DNA of 17,024 bases from an uncultured bacterium (GCA_900551915.1 URXT01000039.1:1-17024), one strand, 5' to 3'; counted from the first letter of the stretch, positions 6,947 to 14,458 are shown. The notes: generated by a model from the sequence alone, not told the origin. A program made the numbers and translations.

Positions 6947-9091
6947 CTATTGATTTAAAAGCTGAGCTTTTTCTTCTTCTGTTACGCCTTTGATTGTTAA
7001 GTTAACTCTGCCTTTTTCATCAATTTTTACGATTTTAACAATGACTTCATCGCCAATGTGAAGATGAGGTTCAATTGTCTCAATTCTTTCCTGGCAAACC
7101 TGCGAAATGTGAACCATTCCGTCTTTGCCTGCACAAAGTTCGACAAACGCTCCAATCGGAATAATTCTTACAACTTTACCTTTCATTATCATGCCGACTT
7201 CTGGCTTAAAGGTCAGTTCTTTAATCATTCTTTTAGCGATTTCAGCGCCTTCCTGGTCATTTGACGTAATTGTTACAACGCCGCTGTCCTGAATGTCGAT
7301 TTCAGCGCCTGATGCGTCAATAATTGCACGGATTTGTTTTCCGCCGGGTCCGATAACTGTTCCGATGTCTTCAGTCGGAATTGTCATTGTTGTAATGCTC
7401 GGTGCAAACGGTGAAAGCGGTCCGGGTTCGGTAATTGCTTCTCTCATTTTGCTTAAAATATGAAGTCTGCCTTCTTTTGCCTGAGCCAAAGCGCGGCGCA
7501 AGGTTTCATTTGCAATTCCTTTTGCCTTCATATCCATTTGAAGAGCTGTAATTCCGGTGTCATTTCCTGTAACTTTGAAATCCATATCGCCGAGGAAGTC
7601 TTCAATACCCTGAATGTCGGTTAAAACAACAGGTTCTTTGCCTTCTTCGGTAATCATACCCATTGCAACGCCGCCAATCATGCATTTTACCGGAACGCCG
7701 GCATTCATCAAAGCCATTGATGAACCGCAGGTTGAAGCCATTGAAGTAGAGCCGTTTGATTCTAACACGTCAGAAGTTACGCGGATTGTGTAGCCGAATT
7801 CTTCTTGGGATGGAAGCGCCGGAACATTAGCGCGTTCTGCAAGTGCGCCGTGGCCGACTTCACGTCTACCAGGGCCTCTGAGCGGTTTAACTTCGCCGAC
7901 TGAAAATCCCGGGAATATGTATTTGTGCATGTAAGTTTTTTCAGTTTCAGGGTCAACGCCGTCAAGCTCCTGCTTCATGCCGGGGCCTGCAAGGGTTGCA
8001 ACTGAAAGTACCTGAGTTTGCCCTCTTGTGAATACGGCTGAGCCGTGTGCGCGCGGAATTACGCCGACTTCGCACCAGATAGGTCTTACATCGTGCGGTT
8101 TTCTTCCGTCTGCGCGGACGCCTTCATCCAAAATCATTGTACGCATAATTTTCTTTTCTGCATTTTTGAATTCTTCTGCAACAAAGTCAATTCCTGTTTC
8201 TTCAATGATTTGTTTGATATAGTGGTCTTCCGGCAAAGCTTCGATTTTTTCTTTAACAAGTTTTTTAGCTTCTTCAAGTTTTTCTTGTCTGTAGGTTCTG
8301 TCGAAGTTGTGGTAAGCATCGAAAATCATTGCTCCAGCAGTTTCATTGATGATGTTTTTCAATTCTGTTGTGTCGTAAGGATTTACGAACTCTTGTTTTT
8401 CAACTCCGCAAAGTTTTGCAAATTCAACTTGAGCTTCGCATTGTTTTCTGATTTCGCCTTGAGCGAATTCAACAGCATTCATAATATCGTCTTCTGTTAC
8501 GAATTTGCAGCCTGCTTCAACCATAATTACGCTGTCGTGAGTACCTGCAACAACGATGTCTAAATCTGATTTGTCAGCCTGTTGGTGAGTCGGGTTAGCA
8601 ATCATATTGCCGTTTTCATCTCTTGAAACTCTTACTGCACCAATCGGGCCTTCAAACGGTGCGCCTGAAAGCATTAATGCGCAGGAAGCGCCGAGCATAG
8701 CCAATGTGTCAGGCTGGTTTTGCTGGTCGTAGCTGAATAATTGTGCAACGATTTGAATATCGTTTCTGTAACCTTTCGGGAACAGAGGTCTTATGGGTCT
8801 GTCAATCAAACGTGAAACAAGGATTGCTTTATCGCTGGCCTTGCCTTCCGAACGGTTGTAACCGCCGGGGATACGTCCGATTGAGGACATTCTTTCTTCA
8901 TAATCAATTAATAACGGGAAAAAGTCGATACCAACGCGCGGTTCTTTAGATACAACGCAATGAACAAACAGCATTGTGTCGCCGCATCTTACTGTAACTG
9001 AACCGTTGGTGGATTGTGCATACTTCCCGGTTTCAACTGTAACGGTTTTTCCTCCGATTTCCAGTTCGAATTTTTTTGTTTCCGGTATCAT
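6947..9091 (-). CDS. pnp: Polynucleotide phosphorylase (polyribonucleotide nucleotidyltransferase)
   Basis: The 714-residue length is normal for bacterial PNPase. It degrades RNA 3'-to-5' by phosphorolysis, or adds tails, as a trimer and often within a degradosome. Domain order is complete: N-terminal RNase PH-like core (FELEIGGKTVTVETGKYAQS...), an all-alpha linker (~240-330), the catalytic second RNase PH core (FTRGQTQVLSVATL, PGRREVGHGALAERA, and DIQGIEDFLGDMDFKV), a KH domain (~572-628, loop IGPGGK at 580-585), and an S1 domain (~631-703, GKVVRIIPIGAFVEL). The ATG has AAGGT just upstream. A small hairpin lies in the leader at 9109-9123, and TATAAC (minus strand, 9129-9134) is a possible -10 with a poor -35. 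No rpsO is adjacent. It ends at a shared bidirectional terminator. Confidence 0.97.
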   Translation of the reverse strand: MIPETKKFELEIGGKTVTVETGKYAQSTNGSVTVRCGDTMLFVHCVVSKEPRVGIDFFPLLIDYEERMSSIGRIPGGYNRSEGKASDKAILVSRLIDRPIRPLFPKGYRNDIQIVAQLFSYDQQNQPDTLAMLGASCALMLSGAPFEGPIGAVRVSRDENGNMIANPTHQQADKSDLDIVVAGTHDSVIMVEAGCKFVTEDDIMNAVEFAQGEIRKQCEAQVEFAKLCGVEKQEFVNPYDTTELKNIINETAGAMIFDAYHNFDRTYRQEKLEEAKKLVKEKIEALPEDHYIKQIIEETGIDFVAEEFKNAEKKIMRTMILDEGVRADGRKPHDVRPIWCEVGVIPRAHGSAVFTRGQTQVLSVATLAGPGMKQELDGVDPETEKTYMHKYIFPGFSVGEVKPLRGPGRREVGHGALAERANVPALPSQEEFGYTIRVTSDVLESNGSTSMASTCGSSMALMNAGVPVKCMIGGVAMGMITEEGKEPVVLTDIQGIEDFLGDMDFKVTGNDTGITALQMDMKAKGIANETLRRALAQAKEGRLHILSKMREAITEPGPLSPFAPSITTMTIPTEDIGTVIGPGGKQIRAIIDASGAEIDIQDSGVVTITSNDQEGAEIAKRMIKELTFKPEVGMIMKGKVVRIIPIGAFVELCAGKDGMVHISQVCQERIETIEPHLHIGDEVIVKIVKIDEKGRVNLTIKGVTEEEKAQLLNQ

Positions 9092-9108
9092 AATTACCTT
9101 GTCTTTCT

Positions 9109-9123
9109 CGCACTTCTTGTGCG
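9109..9123 (-). promoter_or_regulatory. Short hairpin in the pnp leader
   Basis: CGCAC (9109-9113) pairs with GTGCG (9119-9123) around a five-base loop, 17 bases upstream of the pnp start codon. In enterobacteria the pnp leader is folded, cut by RNase III and used for autoregulation. This stem is much shorter, so any such role is only a suggestion. Confidence 0.3.
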
Positions 9124-9271
9124 TTTTAGTTATACACTTATTTGTTCGTTTTTATGATAACCCAAACATAAAAAAATTACCATACGGGTTAGGTCGGGTT
9201 TATATAGCAAATTCCGCTAAATGCGTAATCCTCGTCACTGTAAGCGCACGTGAAGCGGTCAAGAAAATGTA

Positions 9272-10000
9272 CTACCACGGGTAGTCGTCTTTTATTTCCC
9301 ATCCGTCTGTCATAATTAACCCTGCGCAATAAAATCCGTTTTGCTTTCTGTTGCACCCTCTTTCCTGTCCTCCTGTAAGGAACCAGTCTCTGCTATAAGC
9401 TTGTTGTGCTCCTTGCATTGCAGATGTATAACCGACTCCTGCCGGTACAAATCCGAAATCAGGTTGTATTGAAAACGCAAAAACATCACGACCATATTGA
9501 TTTGGTTTTTTGAAACCGTTAATATCCACAATTATATTAATTGCCGATATAGTATTATTATTTATATCTTTTGCCTCAAAATAGTCAGTTGCTAAAATCA
9601 TAGTTCCATCAGCTAATACCAGTTTTGGATTATTATTTTTTACTTCCCCATAACTATCGCAGTTTTTACCGTTTACGCATTTGTAATGTATATCAGCTGG
9701 AAAATCTTCTGGCATGTAGGTTTTTATTATTTTTAAGTAAGGGGTTAAATATGTATTGGCGAAAATTTCTGTGTTTTTATTTCCTCCTATTTTAAAATTC
9801 CAATATTTAACTTCACCGTTTTGCAGTTCAGATGTGGCTATTGCTTGCTGCATAATTGAATAGAATTTTTTTAACTGTATTGCGGTTTGTTTTTTCTGAT
9901 AGTTGCCTATGAGTGAAGGCAATGTCATAGCTGCGACTATTCCAATAATCCCCAGTGTGATAAGGACTTCTGCCATTGTAAATGCCCTGAGTTTAATCAT
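9272..10000 (-). CDS. Type IV pilin-like prepilin / type II secretion system pseudopilin
   Basis: From ATG 9998-10000 the protein is 242 residues: leader MIKLRA, then FTMAEVLITLGIIGIVAAMT with the prepilin-peptidase site before Phe and Glu5 conserved. The long hydrophobic helix continues into LPSLIGNYQKKQTAIQL. The C-terminal domain has cysteine pairs (CVNGKNC; CNRKQNGFYCAG) that may form disulfides, and ends DGWEIKDDYPW, a tail I associate with Gastranaerophilales prepilins. A GTG nine bases earlier opens the same frame, but it lies inside the SD (AAGGTG, six bases from the ATG), so I reject it. It is divergent from an XRE regulator. Likely an inner-membrane-assembled pilus or secretion fibre subunit; which one is not clear. 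Confidence 0.9.
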   Translation of the reverse strand: MIKLRAFTMAEVLITLGIIGIVAAMTLPSLIGNYQKKQTAIQLKKFYSIMQQAIATSELQNGEVKYWNFKIGGNKNTEIFANTYLTPYLKIIKTYMPEDFPADIHYKCVNGKNCDSYGEVKNNNPKLVLADGTMILATDYFEAKDINNNTISAINIIVDINGFKKPNQYGRDVFAFSIQPDFGFVPAGVGYTSAMQGAQQAYSRDWFLTGGQERGCNRKQNGFYCAGLIMTDGWEIKDDYPW

Positions 10001-10034
10001 GTTCAACACCTTAAAACTATAAAATGTACCACTT

Positions 10035-10093
10035 TTGACTTAAATATGAGTCATTGTAGTAAAACTATATCATATAATCCATATATGAGTCAA
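10035..10093. promoter_or_regulatory. Divergent promoter/operator region with three TGACT/AGTCA half-sites
   Basis: ATATGAGTCA occurs at 10044-10053 and again at 10083-10092, 39 bases apart. An inverted TGACT at 10036-10040 pairs with AGTCA at 10049-10053 (8-base gap). On the minus strand TTGACT (10088-10093), an 18-base spacer and TATAGT (10064-10069) form a plausible prepilin promoter whose -35 contains the outer half-site. On the plus strand TTGACT (10035-10040) is a possible -35 for the regulator. The half-sites thus sit on both -35 elements, as expected for an autoregulating repressor. Confidence 0.6.
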
Positions 10094-10112
10094 GGTGCAG
10101 AGGTTATTTTTT

Positions 10113-10385
10113 ATGAAGGCGCGTGAAAAGCATTATTGCAAATTTGTCGGAGCTGCAATACGCGCTTTAAGAGAAGCCAGAAGTAAAAGTGTCAGACTTT
10201 TTGCTTATGAAAATGATATTCCTCAGGCAACTTTATCACGAATTGAGCGCGGTGATAATGAGGCGCAGCTTGTTACTCTAAAAAAAATCGCGGAAGGTTT
10301 CGACTGGTCACTTTCAGAATTATTTCGACATATTGAAGAACAAATTCCCAATGATTTTAAAATTTTTGATGATGAGCATTATTAA
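10113..10385 (+). CDS. XRE-family HTH transcriptional regulator (second copy type)
   Basis: A 90-residue protein from ATG 10113, preceded by AGAGG at 10099-10103; a GTG at 10095 in the same frame lacks an SD and would add six odd residues. Residues ~11-70 form the HTH: VGAAIRALREARSKSVRLFA, the recognition region IPQATLSRIERGDNEAQLVT, then IAEGFDWSLSELF. A short acidic tail follows. Its sequence is clearly different from the regulator at 301, and so is the DNA repeat beside it, although both are divergent from a prepilin gene. It converges on the metalloprotease gene at 10382, overlapping it by four bases at the stop codons. Likely targets are its own promoter and the pilin promoter (inference). 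Confidence 0.86.
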   Translation: MKAREKHYCKFVGAAIRALREARSKSVRLFAYENDIPQATLSRIERGDNEAQLVTLKKIAEGFDWSLSELFRHIEEQIPNDFKIFDDEHY

Positions 10386-10915
10386 TTAGATTTATTTTTC
10401 TCGTAAATTCCTTTCAGAGCCTTAATATCGTCTTTTGTAATATTAAGTCCTTTACTGGTTGTCGGATTCATAATTGCATAAGGAATGTTTGTATGCGGCA
10501 GGCCGATTGCATGCCCTATTTCATGCCGCATTATCTTTAGAAGGTCAATGTTCGGAAGTTTTGTTGTTCTTAAATCCGAATATTTTGCAATTTCGATTTT
10601 CGCATGTATGAAATTCTTTTGGCCGTCTGTGTAGGGATATGTTAGTCCAACTGCGTGTTCGGCTTTATCTGAAACCTTATCTACAAATTTTACAACAATC
10701 TGAGCCTCTTCTTCATTGTCAGTGTAAGTAAATCTAACCAGCTTATTGCTTGAGGATTCCCAGTCGCCGAAACTTCTTTTCATAAGATATGCATTCCTGT
10801 TTTCTTCTATGTAAACTGATATCGGCATTGATTGCCATACGCCGATAATTTCTTCAGCCCTGGCAATTCCGGTTGTCAAAAAAATTACAGTTAAAAGTGA
10901 TAATAGCTTTTTCAT
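10382..10915 (-). CDS. Secreted matrixin-type zinc metalloprotease (copy 1)
   Basis: A 177-residue protein with a clear signal peptide (MKKLLSLLTVIFLTTGIARA, predicted cut after ARA), so it should be exported. The metzincin zinc motif is canonical: HEIGHAIGLPH gives His131, Glu132, His135 and His141, followed by the Met-turn at IMNP (Met149). The mature domain (~155 residues) is a minimal catalytic domain with no prodomain cysteine switch or C-terminal binding module. It is second in a tandem pair: the ATG has AGGAG upstream, 11 bases after the stop of the paralogue at 10927. The substrate is unknown; pilins or other surface proteins are possible in this setting (inference). Confidence 0.9.
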   Translation of the reverse strand: MKKLLSLLTVIFLTTGIARAEEIIGVWQSMPISVYIEENRNAYLMKRSFGDWESSSNKLVRFTYTDNEEEAQIVVKFVDKVSDKAEHAVGLTYPYTDGQKNFIHAKIEIAKYSDLRTTKLPNIDLLKIMRHEIGHAIGLPHTNIPYAIMNPTTSKGLNITKDDIKALKGIYEKNKSN

Positions 10916-10926
10916 TTTCTCCTCGG

Positions 10927-11436
10927 TTATTTGTATAATCTGTAAACTTCTTTTATTGAATCATTTGTGATTGTATATCCTGATTTTACTGTTGGCTGCA
11001 TAACACTGTTGGGCGTGTTTGTATGGCCTGTAATTCCGATTGCATGGCCTATTTCATGCTCCATAAGCAGTAACAGCACGTCTTTTGGCGCCTGATTTCC
11101 GTCTTTTGTTAGAAGCCCCATTTCTATATGGGCTTTTGTAAAGTAAGTGCCTCTATAGGAATACGAAGTCAGTGATTTGACTTTATTCGGCGCGTAACTT
11201 ATTGTGATTTTTGCGTCAGGGCAGGAATTGGCTGTTAAAAAATTAAAAGTTACTTTATCTTTTGTTACTTTCTGCCATTCCTGAAATGCCTGTTTCATAA
11301 GCTCGCTGTTTGGATTTGGCGGAAGGCATACCAAAATAGGATTGCTCTGCCATCTTAAATCAAGTGCAAAAGCGCTTGATTGCATTAATCCTGCTATTGC
11401 AAAGGACATAAATATTCCTAAGATTTTTCTTACCAT
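10927..11436 (-). CDS. Secreted matrixin-type zinc metalloprotease (copy 2, longer zinc loop)
   Basis: A 169-residue paralogue of the next gene, with signal peptide MVRKILGIFMSFAIAGLMQS then SAFA before the mature start LDLRW. The catalytic motif is HEIGHAIGITGH: His127, Glu128 and His131 are canonical, but the third His is one residue later (138) than in copy 1. From memory, many cyanobacterial-type matrixins read HELGHALG-x-x-GH, so this is probably an active variant rather than damage. The Met-turn is VMQP (Met146). Two cysteines (CLPPNP..., NSCPD) may form a disulfide. I choose ATG 11434-11436, with GAGAG five bases upstream, over an in-frame GTG six codons earlier. It is translated before copy 1 in the same message. 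Confidence 0.88.
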   Translation of the reverse strand: MVRKILGIFMSFAIAGLMQSSAFALDLRWQSNPILVCLPPNPNSELMKQAFQEWQKVTKDKVTFNFLTANSCPDAKITISYAPNKVKSLTSYSYRGTYFTKAHIEMGLLTKDGNQAPKDVLLLLMEHEIGHAIGITGHTNTPNSVMQPTVKSGYTITNDSIKEVYRLYK

Positions 11437-11500
11437 TTTAACTCTCACTTTCACACTGTTAAATTAAAAATTTCCTGAGTTTGGTGCGATTTTAACGAGT

Positions 11501-11797
11501 TTAGAAATGCATGTCAAAACTTGGCGGCATACCGTTAATTTTTTCATCCTCCATACGCATCGCAGAACCAATAGTAAAACTTTCCGCAAAAGCTTTGTTT
11601 ATTTGATAATTTATATCACCGTTAAATACAGGTTCACCTTCCTCCAGAAATTTGAATAACGGCTCAACCGGCGCTTTTGCGATGTTGCTCAGTGTAGTGC
11701 CAGCCTGCTGTAACGTTTTTTCACCGATTTCCGGAACTTTTACATTCATGCCAAAGGGTTTGTATGGCCTGTTAAATGAAAATTGAGTGTCATTCAT
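11501..11797 (-). CDS. Hypothetical 98-residue protein
   Basis: MNDTQFSFNRPYKPFGMNVK... is a soluble, mildly acidic protein without signal peptide, membrane helix, cysteines or a family I know. The middle (KTLQQAGTTLSNIAKAPVEPLFKFLEEGEP) is probably helical; the C-terminus is Met/Phe-rich. The ATG has an SD, AGGA at 11806-11809, eight bases away, and that SD lies in one arm of an 11-bp hairpin, which supports a real, regulated gene. It lies between the HNH-like gene (93 bases upstream) and the metalloprotease pair (64 bases downstream), all leftward. Confidence 0.7.
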   Translation of the reverse strand: MNDTQFSFNRPYKPFGMNVKVPEIGEKTLQQAGTTLSNIAKAPVEPLFKFLEEGEPVFNGDINYQINKAFAESFTIGSAMRMEDEKINGMPPSFDMHF

Positions 11798-11802
11798 TTT
11801 TA

Positions 11803-11839
11803 ATATCCTGAATTTAATACTTACTTACATTCAGGATAT
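11803..11839 (-). promoter_or_regulatory. SD-sequestering hairpin upstream of the 98-residue gene
   Basis: ATATCCTGAAT (11803-11813) is perfectly inverted at 11829-11839. In the leftward transcript the 11-bp stem has a 15-base loop containing GTAAGTAAGTA. The downstream arm holds the gene's only SD (AGGA), so a folded mRNA would hide it. It could instead be a protein operator. Confidence 0.55.
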
Positions 11840-11890
11840 CGGCATGTTTTTGGTTAGAATTCAGTATTTTTTGTAAAAATGTTACGTTTG

Positions 11891-13285
11891 TTAATAATAA
11901 TTTTTTTTAGGCTTAGACTTTAGTTTTGGTGATTCAAATTGTCGGCCGCTTTCATTGAAAAATACTTTTAGCATTCTTTGGGCTGTCTCTTTTGGGATAT
12001 TTCCTTTGAAAACTTCTTCGAAAATTTCATTAAAGTAGCGCTGCTGGTTTTCTTTTGGAAACGCATTTATAAAATCTTTCATATAACTGTCAGAACGGTT
12101 GTTGTTGTCACGTTCACAGGAAAGAGCGTAGTTCCATAATTCATTTGCTCCGTTTTGGGATTTTGGATGCATGTGCTCAATTGTTACAATGGAAGGGCGC
12201 AAAAGGTCGTATCCGATAGCGTCTGAGGCTGCAAGTTCATGTTTTGTGATAAAAGCATTTACGCTTGTTCTTGAATCTGGCAGTCTTTTTACAATCGAGC
12301 TGATTTTTTCTCTTAGTGCGTCATCCGGCATGCCTTCAAGTGCTTCATTCAAATCGTAGCGGAAAGCTTTGTTACTGAATTTTATTTTTACCGGTTTTTT
12401 CTCAATTGTAGCGATTCCGATGTCGCAAAAATTAATAATATCCTTACGATTGAGAATTTCAGCATATTTTCTGATTTGGCCTATGAGAAATAACTGTAAG
12501 TCGGATTTTGTAAGCTCGTTTTTGTTCGCGTCACGAATTTCTGTGAGTCTCAAAATTTTATCAATAAATTTTTCTGTTAATGGTTCTTTTGGGTTTTTGA
12601 AGATAGGATGTGTTAACGGCTCTGTTAGTTTTATAATTCTTGATGCCATGTATTCATCTTTAACGGTGTCACTTATTCTGTAGATTTTGTATGCAAATTC
12701 CTTGCCGCTGAATTCTTCCGGGATGTATTCTTTTTCTTCAAGTCTGTTTCTGGTTATTTTAAGAAGTTTTTGATATTTTGTTTTCCAGCCGTGCGGCATT
12801 TGGTTTGCAAGGCCGGAAAGCTCTTTAAAGATAGGTTTTTGCTCTTTTAAAAGCTCTTCATTTGCTTTTGGATATAATTTTTTAATAGCTTCGGAAAGTC
12901 TTATATTCGGATAGTCAAAAGCCATAAGGGTAATTTTTTTCAGAGCTTCTTTTTCGCTCGGGTGAAGGTATTCTATGTAGTTGAACATTTCTTGTGCAAA
13001 GTTTTTAATCGGGCCTGAGAATACCCCGTTAGCTTTTAATCTGGCCGCGATTTTGTTGCTTAAAAGCGGTCTTCCGCAATATATACAGTGTATTTTGCGT
13101 TGATTTACGAGGCTTCTGAAATCGCCTGCGCTTCTTATTGCAGTGAAAGAGATGTCAGGAGCGGATTTAACAAATTTGTCATTTTGCGCAATCAATAATT
13201 GATTGCGAGAATAATCAGTATGATTATTCTCGATATTCCTTCTTTGAGGTTGTATTGAATATAAATTTATTCCTAAAATCCGCAT
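11891..13285 (-). CDS. HNH endonuclease-like protein with a ~300-residue insert
   Basis: A 464-residue protein. An N-terminal zinc-knuckle half, HCIYCGRPL (C67, C70), is separated by a long, mostly helical Lys/Glu/Leu-rich region (~75-365) from an HNH core: TIEHMHPKSQNGANELWNYA with Glu370-His371, Asn385, then Cys390 and Asn394-396. In typical HNH proteins the first CxxC lies much closer, and the second pair is CxxC-N; here it reads C390-E-R-D393-N, so one metal cysteine is replaced by Asp. HNH domains cut nucleic acids with one metal ion; activity here is uncertain. The first 50 residues are low-complexity and end DISFTA. The ATG at 13283-13285 has no good SD. It may be read from its own promoter or through from tsaB, 62 bases upstream. 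Confidence 0.75.
   Translation of the reverse strand: MRILGINLYSIQPQRRNIENNHTDYSRNQLLIAQNDKFVKSAPDISFTAIRSAGDFRSLVNQRKIHCIYCGRPLLSNKIAARLKANGVFSGPIKNFAQEMFNYIEYLHPSEKEALKKITLMAFDYPNIRLSEAIKKLYPKANEELLKEQKPIFKELSGLANQMPHGWKTKYQKLLKITRNRLEEKEYIPEEFSGKEFAYKIYRISDTVKDEYMASRIIKLTEPLTHPIFKNPKEPLTEKFIDKILRLTEIRDANKNELTKSDLQLFLIGQIRKYAEILNRKDIINFCDIGIATIEKKPVKIKFSNKAFRYDLNEALEGMPDDALREKISSIVKRLPDSRTSVNAFITKHELAASDAIGYDLLRPSIVTIEHMHPKSQNGANELWNYALSCERDNNNRSDSYMKDFINAFPKENQQRYFNEIFEEVFKGNIPKETAQRMLKVFFNESGRQFESPKLKSKPKKNYY
13187..13232. repeat. Two adjoining perfect hairpins inside the HNH-like gene
   Basis: CGCAATCAA (13187-13195) is inverted at 13199-13207 with a three-base loop. CGAGAATAATCA (13206-13217) is inverted at 13221-13232, also with a three-base loop. 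Stems are 9 and 12 bp, perfect, and share the CG at 13206-13207. They span codons ~18-33, in the poorly conserved-looking N-terminus before the CxxC. Confidence 0.7.
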
Positions 13286-13347
13286 GTTATATTAAATACA
13301 TGACAATAAAAATTTTGCTGTTTTGTTGAGAAATGTAAACAATATAT

Positions 13348-13986
13348 TTAGCCCATCGGAGGCGGCTGAATATATAAAGGTTTTAGTTTACGCCAGTCGC
13401 AATCAGAGGTTTCGGCTTTTTTTAGGATTAATTCACAAAGGGTTTCACCGAGCGGCAGATTTAGTGTCTGGTAAACCGTTCCGCCCAAAACCGGCTCAAG
13501 TTTTGCATCTGTTAAAACTTCGTAATTTCCGCTTTGCGCAAGTTCTTTTACTTTGTCAATTTCAACCGCGCCTTTGATTTCGTTCTCCATATATAAATAA
13601 GCCTTGTTTTTGCGAGCGTCAAGTGCTGTTAAAACAGGTTTTGACGGGTTTTGCCGGTTTTTGAAGGCCTCTGTCAGAATTTCGAGGCTCGAAACGCCTG
13701 CTGCTCTTATGTTAAGCTGTTGAGCCATAACTCGCGCAGCCGTTGTGCAGGCGCGAATGCCGGTAAAGCTTCCCGGTCCGATGTTTATTCCGATTAAAGA
13801 TAAATCCGCGGGTTTTATATTGTTTTTGTTTAAAATATTTGAAATTGTTGAGATTAAAAACGCGCTGTGATATTTTGAATCGTGATTTTCTATTACTTCG
13901 GAGGCCAGAATCTCATTATTTAAAGCGAGAGTCAAATACATTTTTTCAAGACAGGTATCAAAGCAGAGTGTATAATTTTTATTCAT
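13348..13986 (-). CDS. tsaB: tRNA threonylcarbamoyladenosine (t6A37) biosynthesis protein TsaB
   Basis: A 212-residue member of the ASKHA-fold TsaB/YeaZ family, near the usual length. Diagnostic features are the start YTLCFDTCLEKMYLTLA, the segment KYHSAFLI near residue 40, and IGINIGPGSFTGIRACTTAA at ~66-85. TsaB is the catalytically inactive partner that binds TsaD (and TsaE) to attach threonylcarbamoyl to A37 of ANN-decoding tRNAs. It overlaps tsaE by eight bases (ATGAATAA) and has GGAGGG eight bases before its ATG. tsaD is not in the window. It is the last clear member of the yebC-GGDEF-tsaE-tsaB operon. Confidence 0.94.
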   Translation of the reverse strand: MNKNYTLCFDTCLEKMYLTLALNNEILASEVIENHDSKYHSAFLISTISNILNKNNIKPADLSLIGINIGPGSFTGIRACTTAARVMAQQLNIRAAGVSSLEILTEAFKNRQNPSKPVLTALDARKNKAYLYMENEIKGAVEIDKVKELAQSGNYEVLTDAKLEPVLGGTVYQTLNLPLGETLCELILKKAETSDCDWRKLKPLYIQPPPMG

Positions 13987-14458
13987 TTTTCAATCCCTCC
14001 GTAATTTTGATATTATCTTCTCCAAAAGCTTCAAAAGAATATTTTCTGGAATCGTCTTCTTCGTAAGTAACATTGATTTTTATATGGTTAAACGGGATTT
14101 CGTCCTGCGAAAACTCCGCCCATTCAACAAAGGTAAGCTGTTTTCCTTCCGAATATTCACGAAGTTCATCAAGAATTGTGCTGACGCCTTCATTTTCAAG
14201 TCTGTACAAATCAAAATGGTAAATAGGAATTCTTGCAGTATGATATTCGTTTAAGATTACAAAACTAGGACTTGTAACCTTTTCTTTTACATCAAGCGCT
14301 TCTGCCGCAAGTTTTACGAAAGCCGTTTTTCCTGCGCCTATTTCGCCGTAAAGGCTTACAAAACATCCGCCTTCGGCAAGTTTTGCAAAACGGTAAGCAA
14401 GTTCTTTTGTTTCTTCTAAATTCTTACAAACTTTTTCATAAATATTTTTGTTATTCAT
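13979..14458 (-). CDS. tsaE: tRNA t6A37 biosynthesis ATPase TsaE
   Basis: A 159-residue P-loop ATPase of normal TsaE size. The Walker A is GEIGAGKT (38-45). Other family features are TSPSFVILNEYHT, the IYHFDLYRLE segment and FVEWAE near the C-terminus. TsaE binds the TsaB-TsaD complex and hydrolyses ATP to reset it during t6A synthesis. Its ATG overlaps the stop of the GGDEF gene by eight bases (ATGAATAA), the same eight-base overlap it has with tsaB. No strong SD precedes it, so translation is probably coupled. Confidence 0.95.
   Translation of the reverse strand: MNNKNIYEKVCKNLEETKELAYRFAKLAEGGCFVSLYGEIGAGKTAFVKLAAEALDVKEKVTSPSFVILNEYHTARIPIYHFDLYRLENEGVSTILDELREYSEGKQLTFVEWAEFSQDEIPFNHIKINVTYEEDDSRKYSFEAFGEDNIKITEGLKNE

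Noticed and set aside
8045..8563. Long open frame (172 codons) on the plus strand antisense to pnp
   Set aside because: Its composition (Phe/Cys/Asn-rich) is the reverse shadow of pnp codons; the opposite strand encodes a complete, well-conserved PNPase.
9998..10009. GTG start for the second prepilin
   Set aside because: The GTG is part of the AAGGTG SD for the ATG at 9998-10000, which gives a normal short prepilin leader.
10927..11436. Copy-2 matrixin as a pseudogene because of the one-residue insertion in the zinc motif
   Set aside because: The frame is intact, the Met-turn and signal peptide are present, and a GH-shifted motif is, from memory, common in related matrixins.
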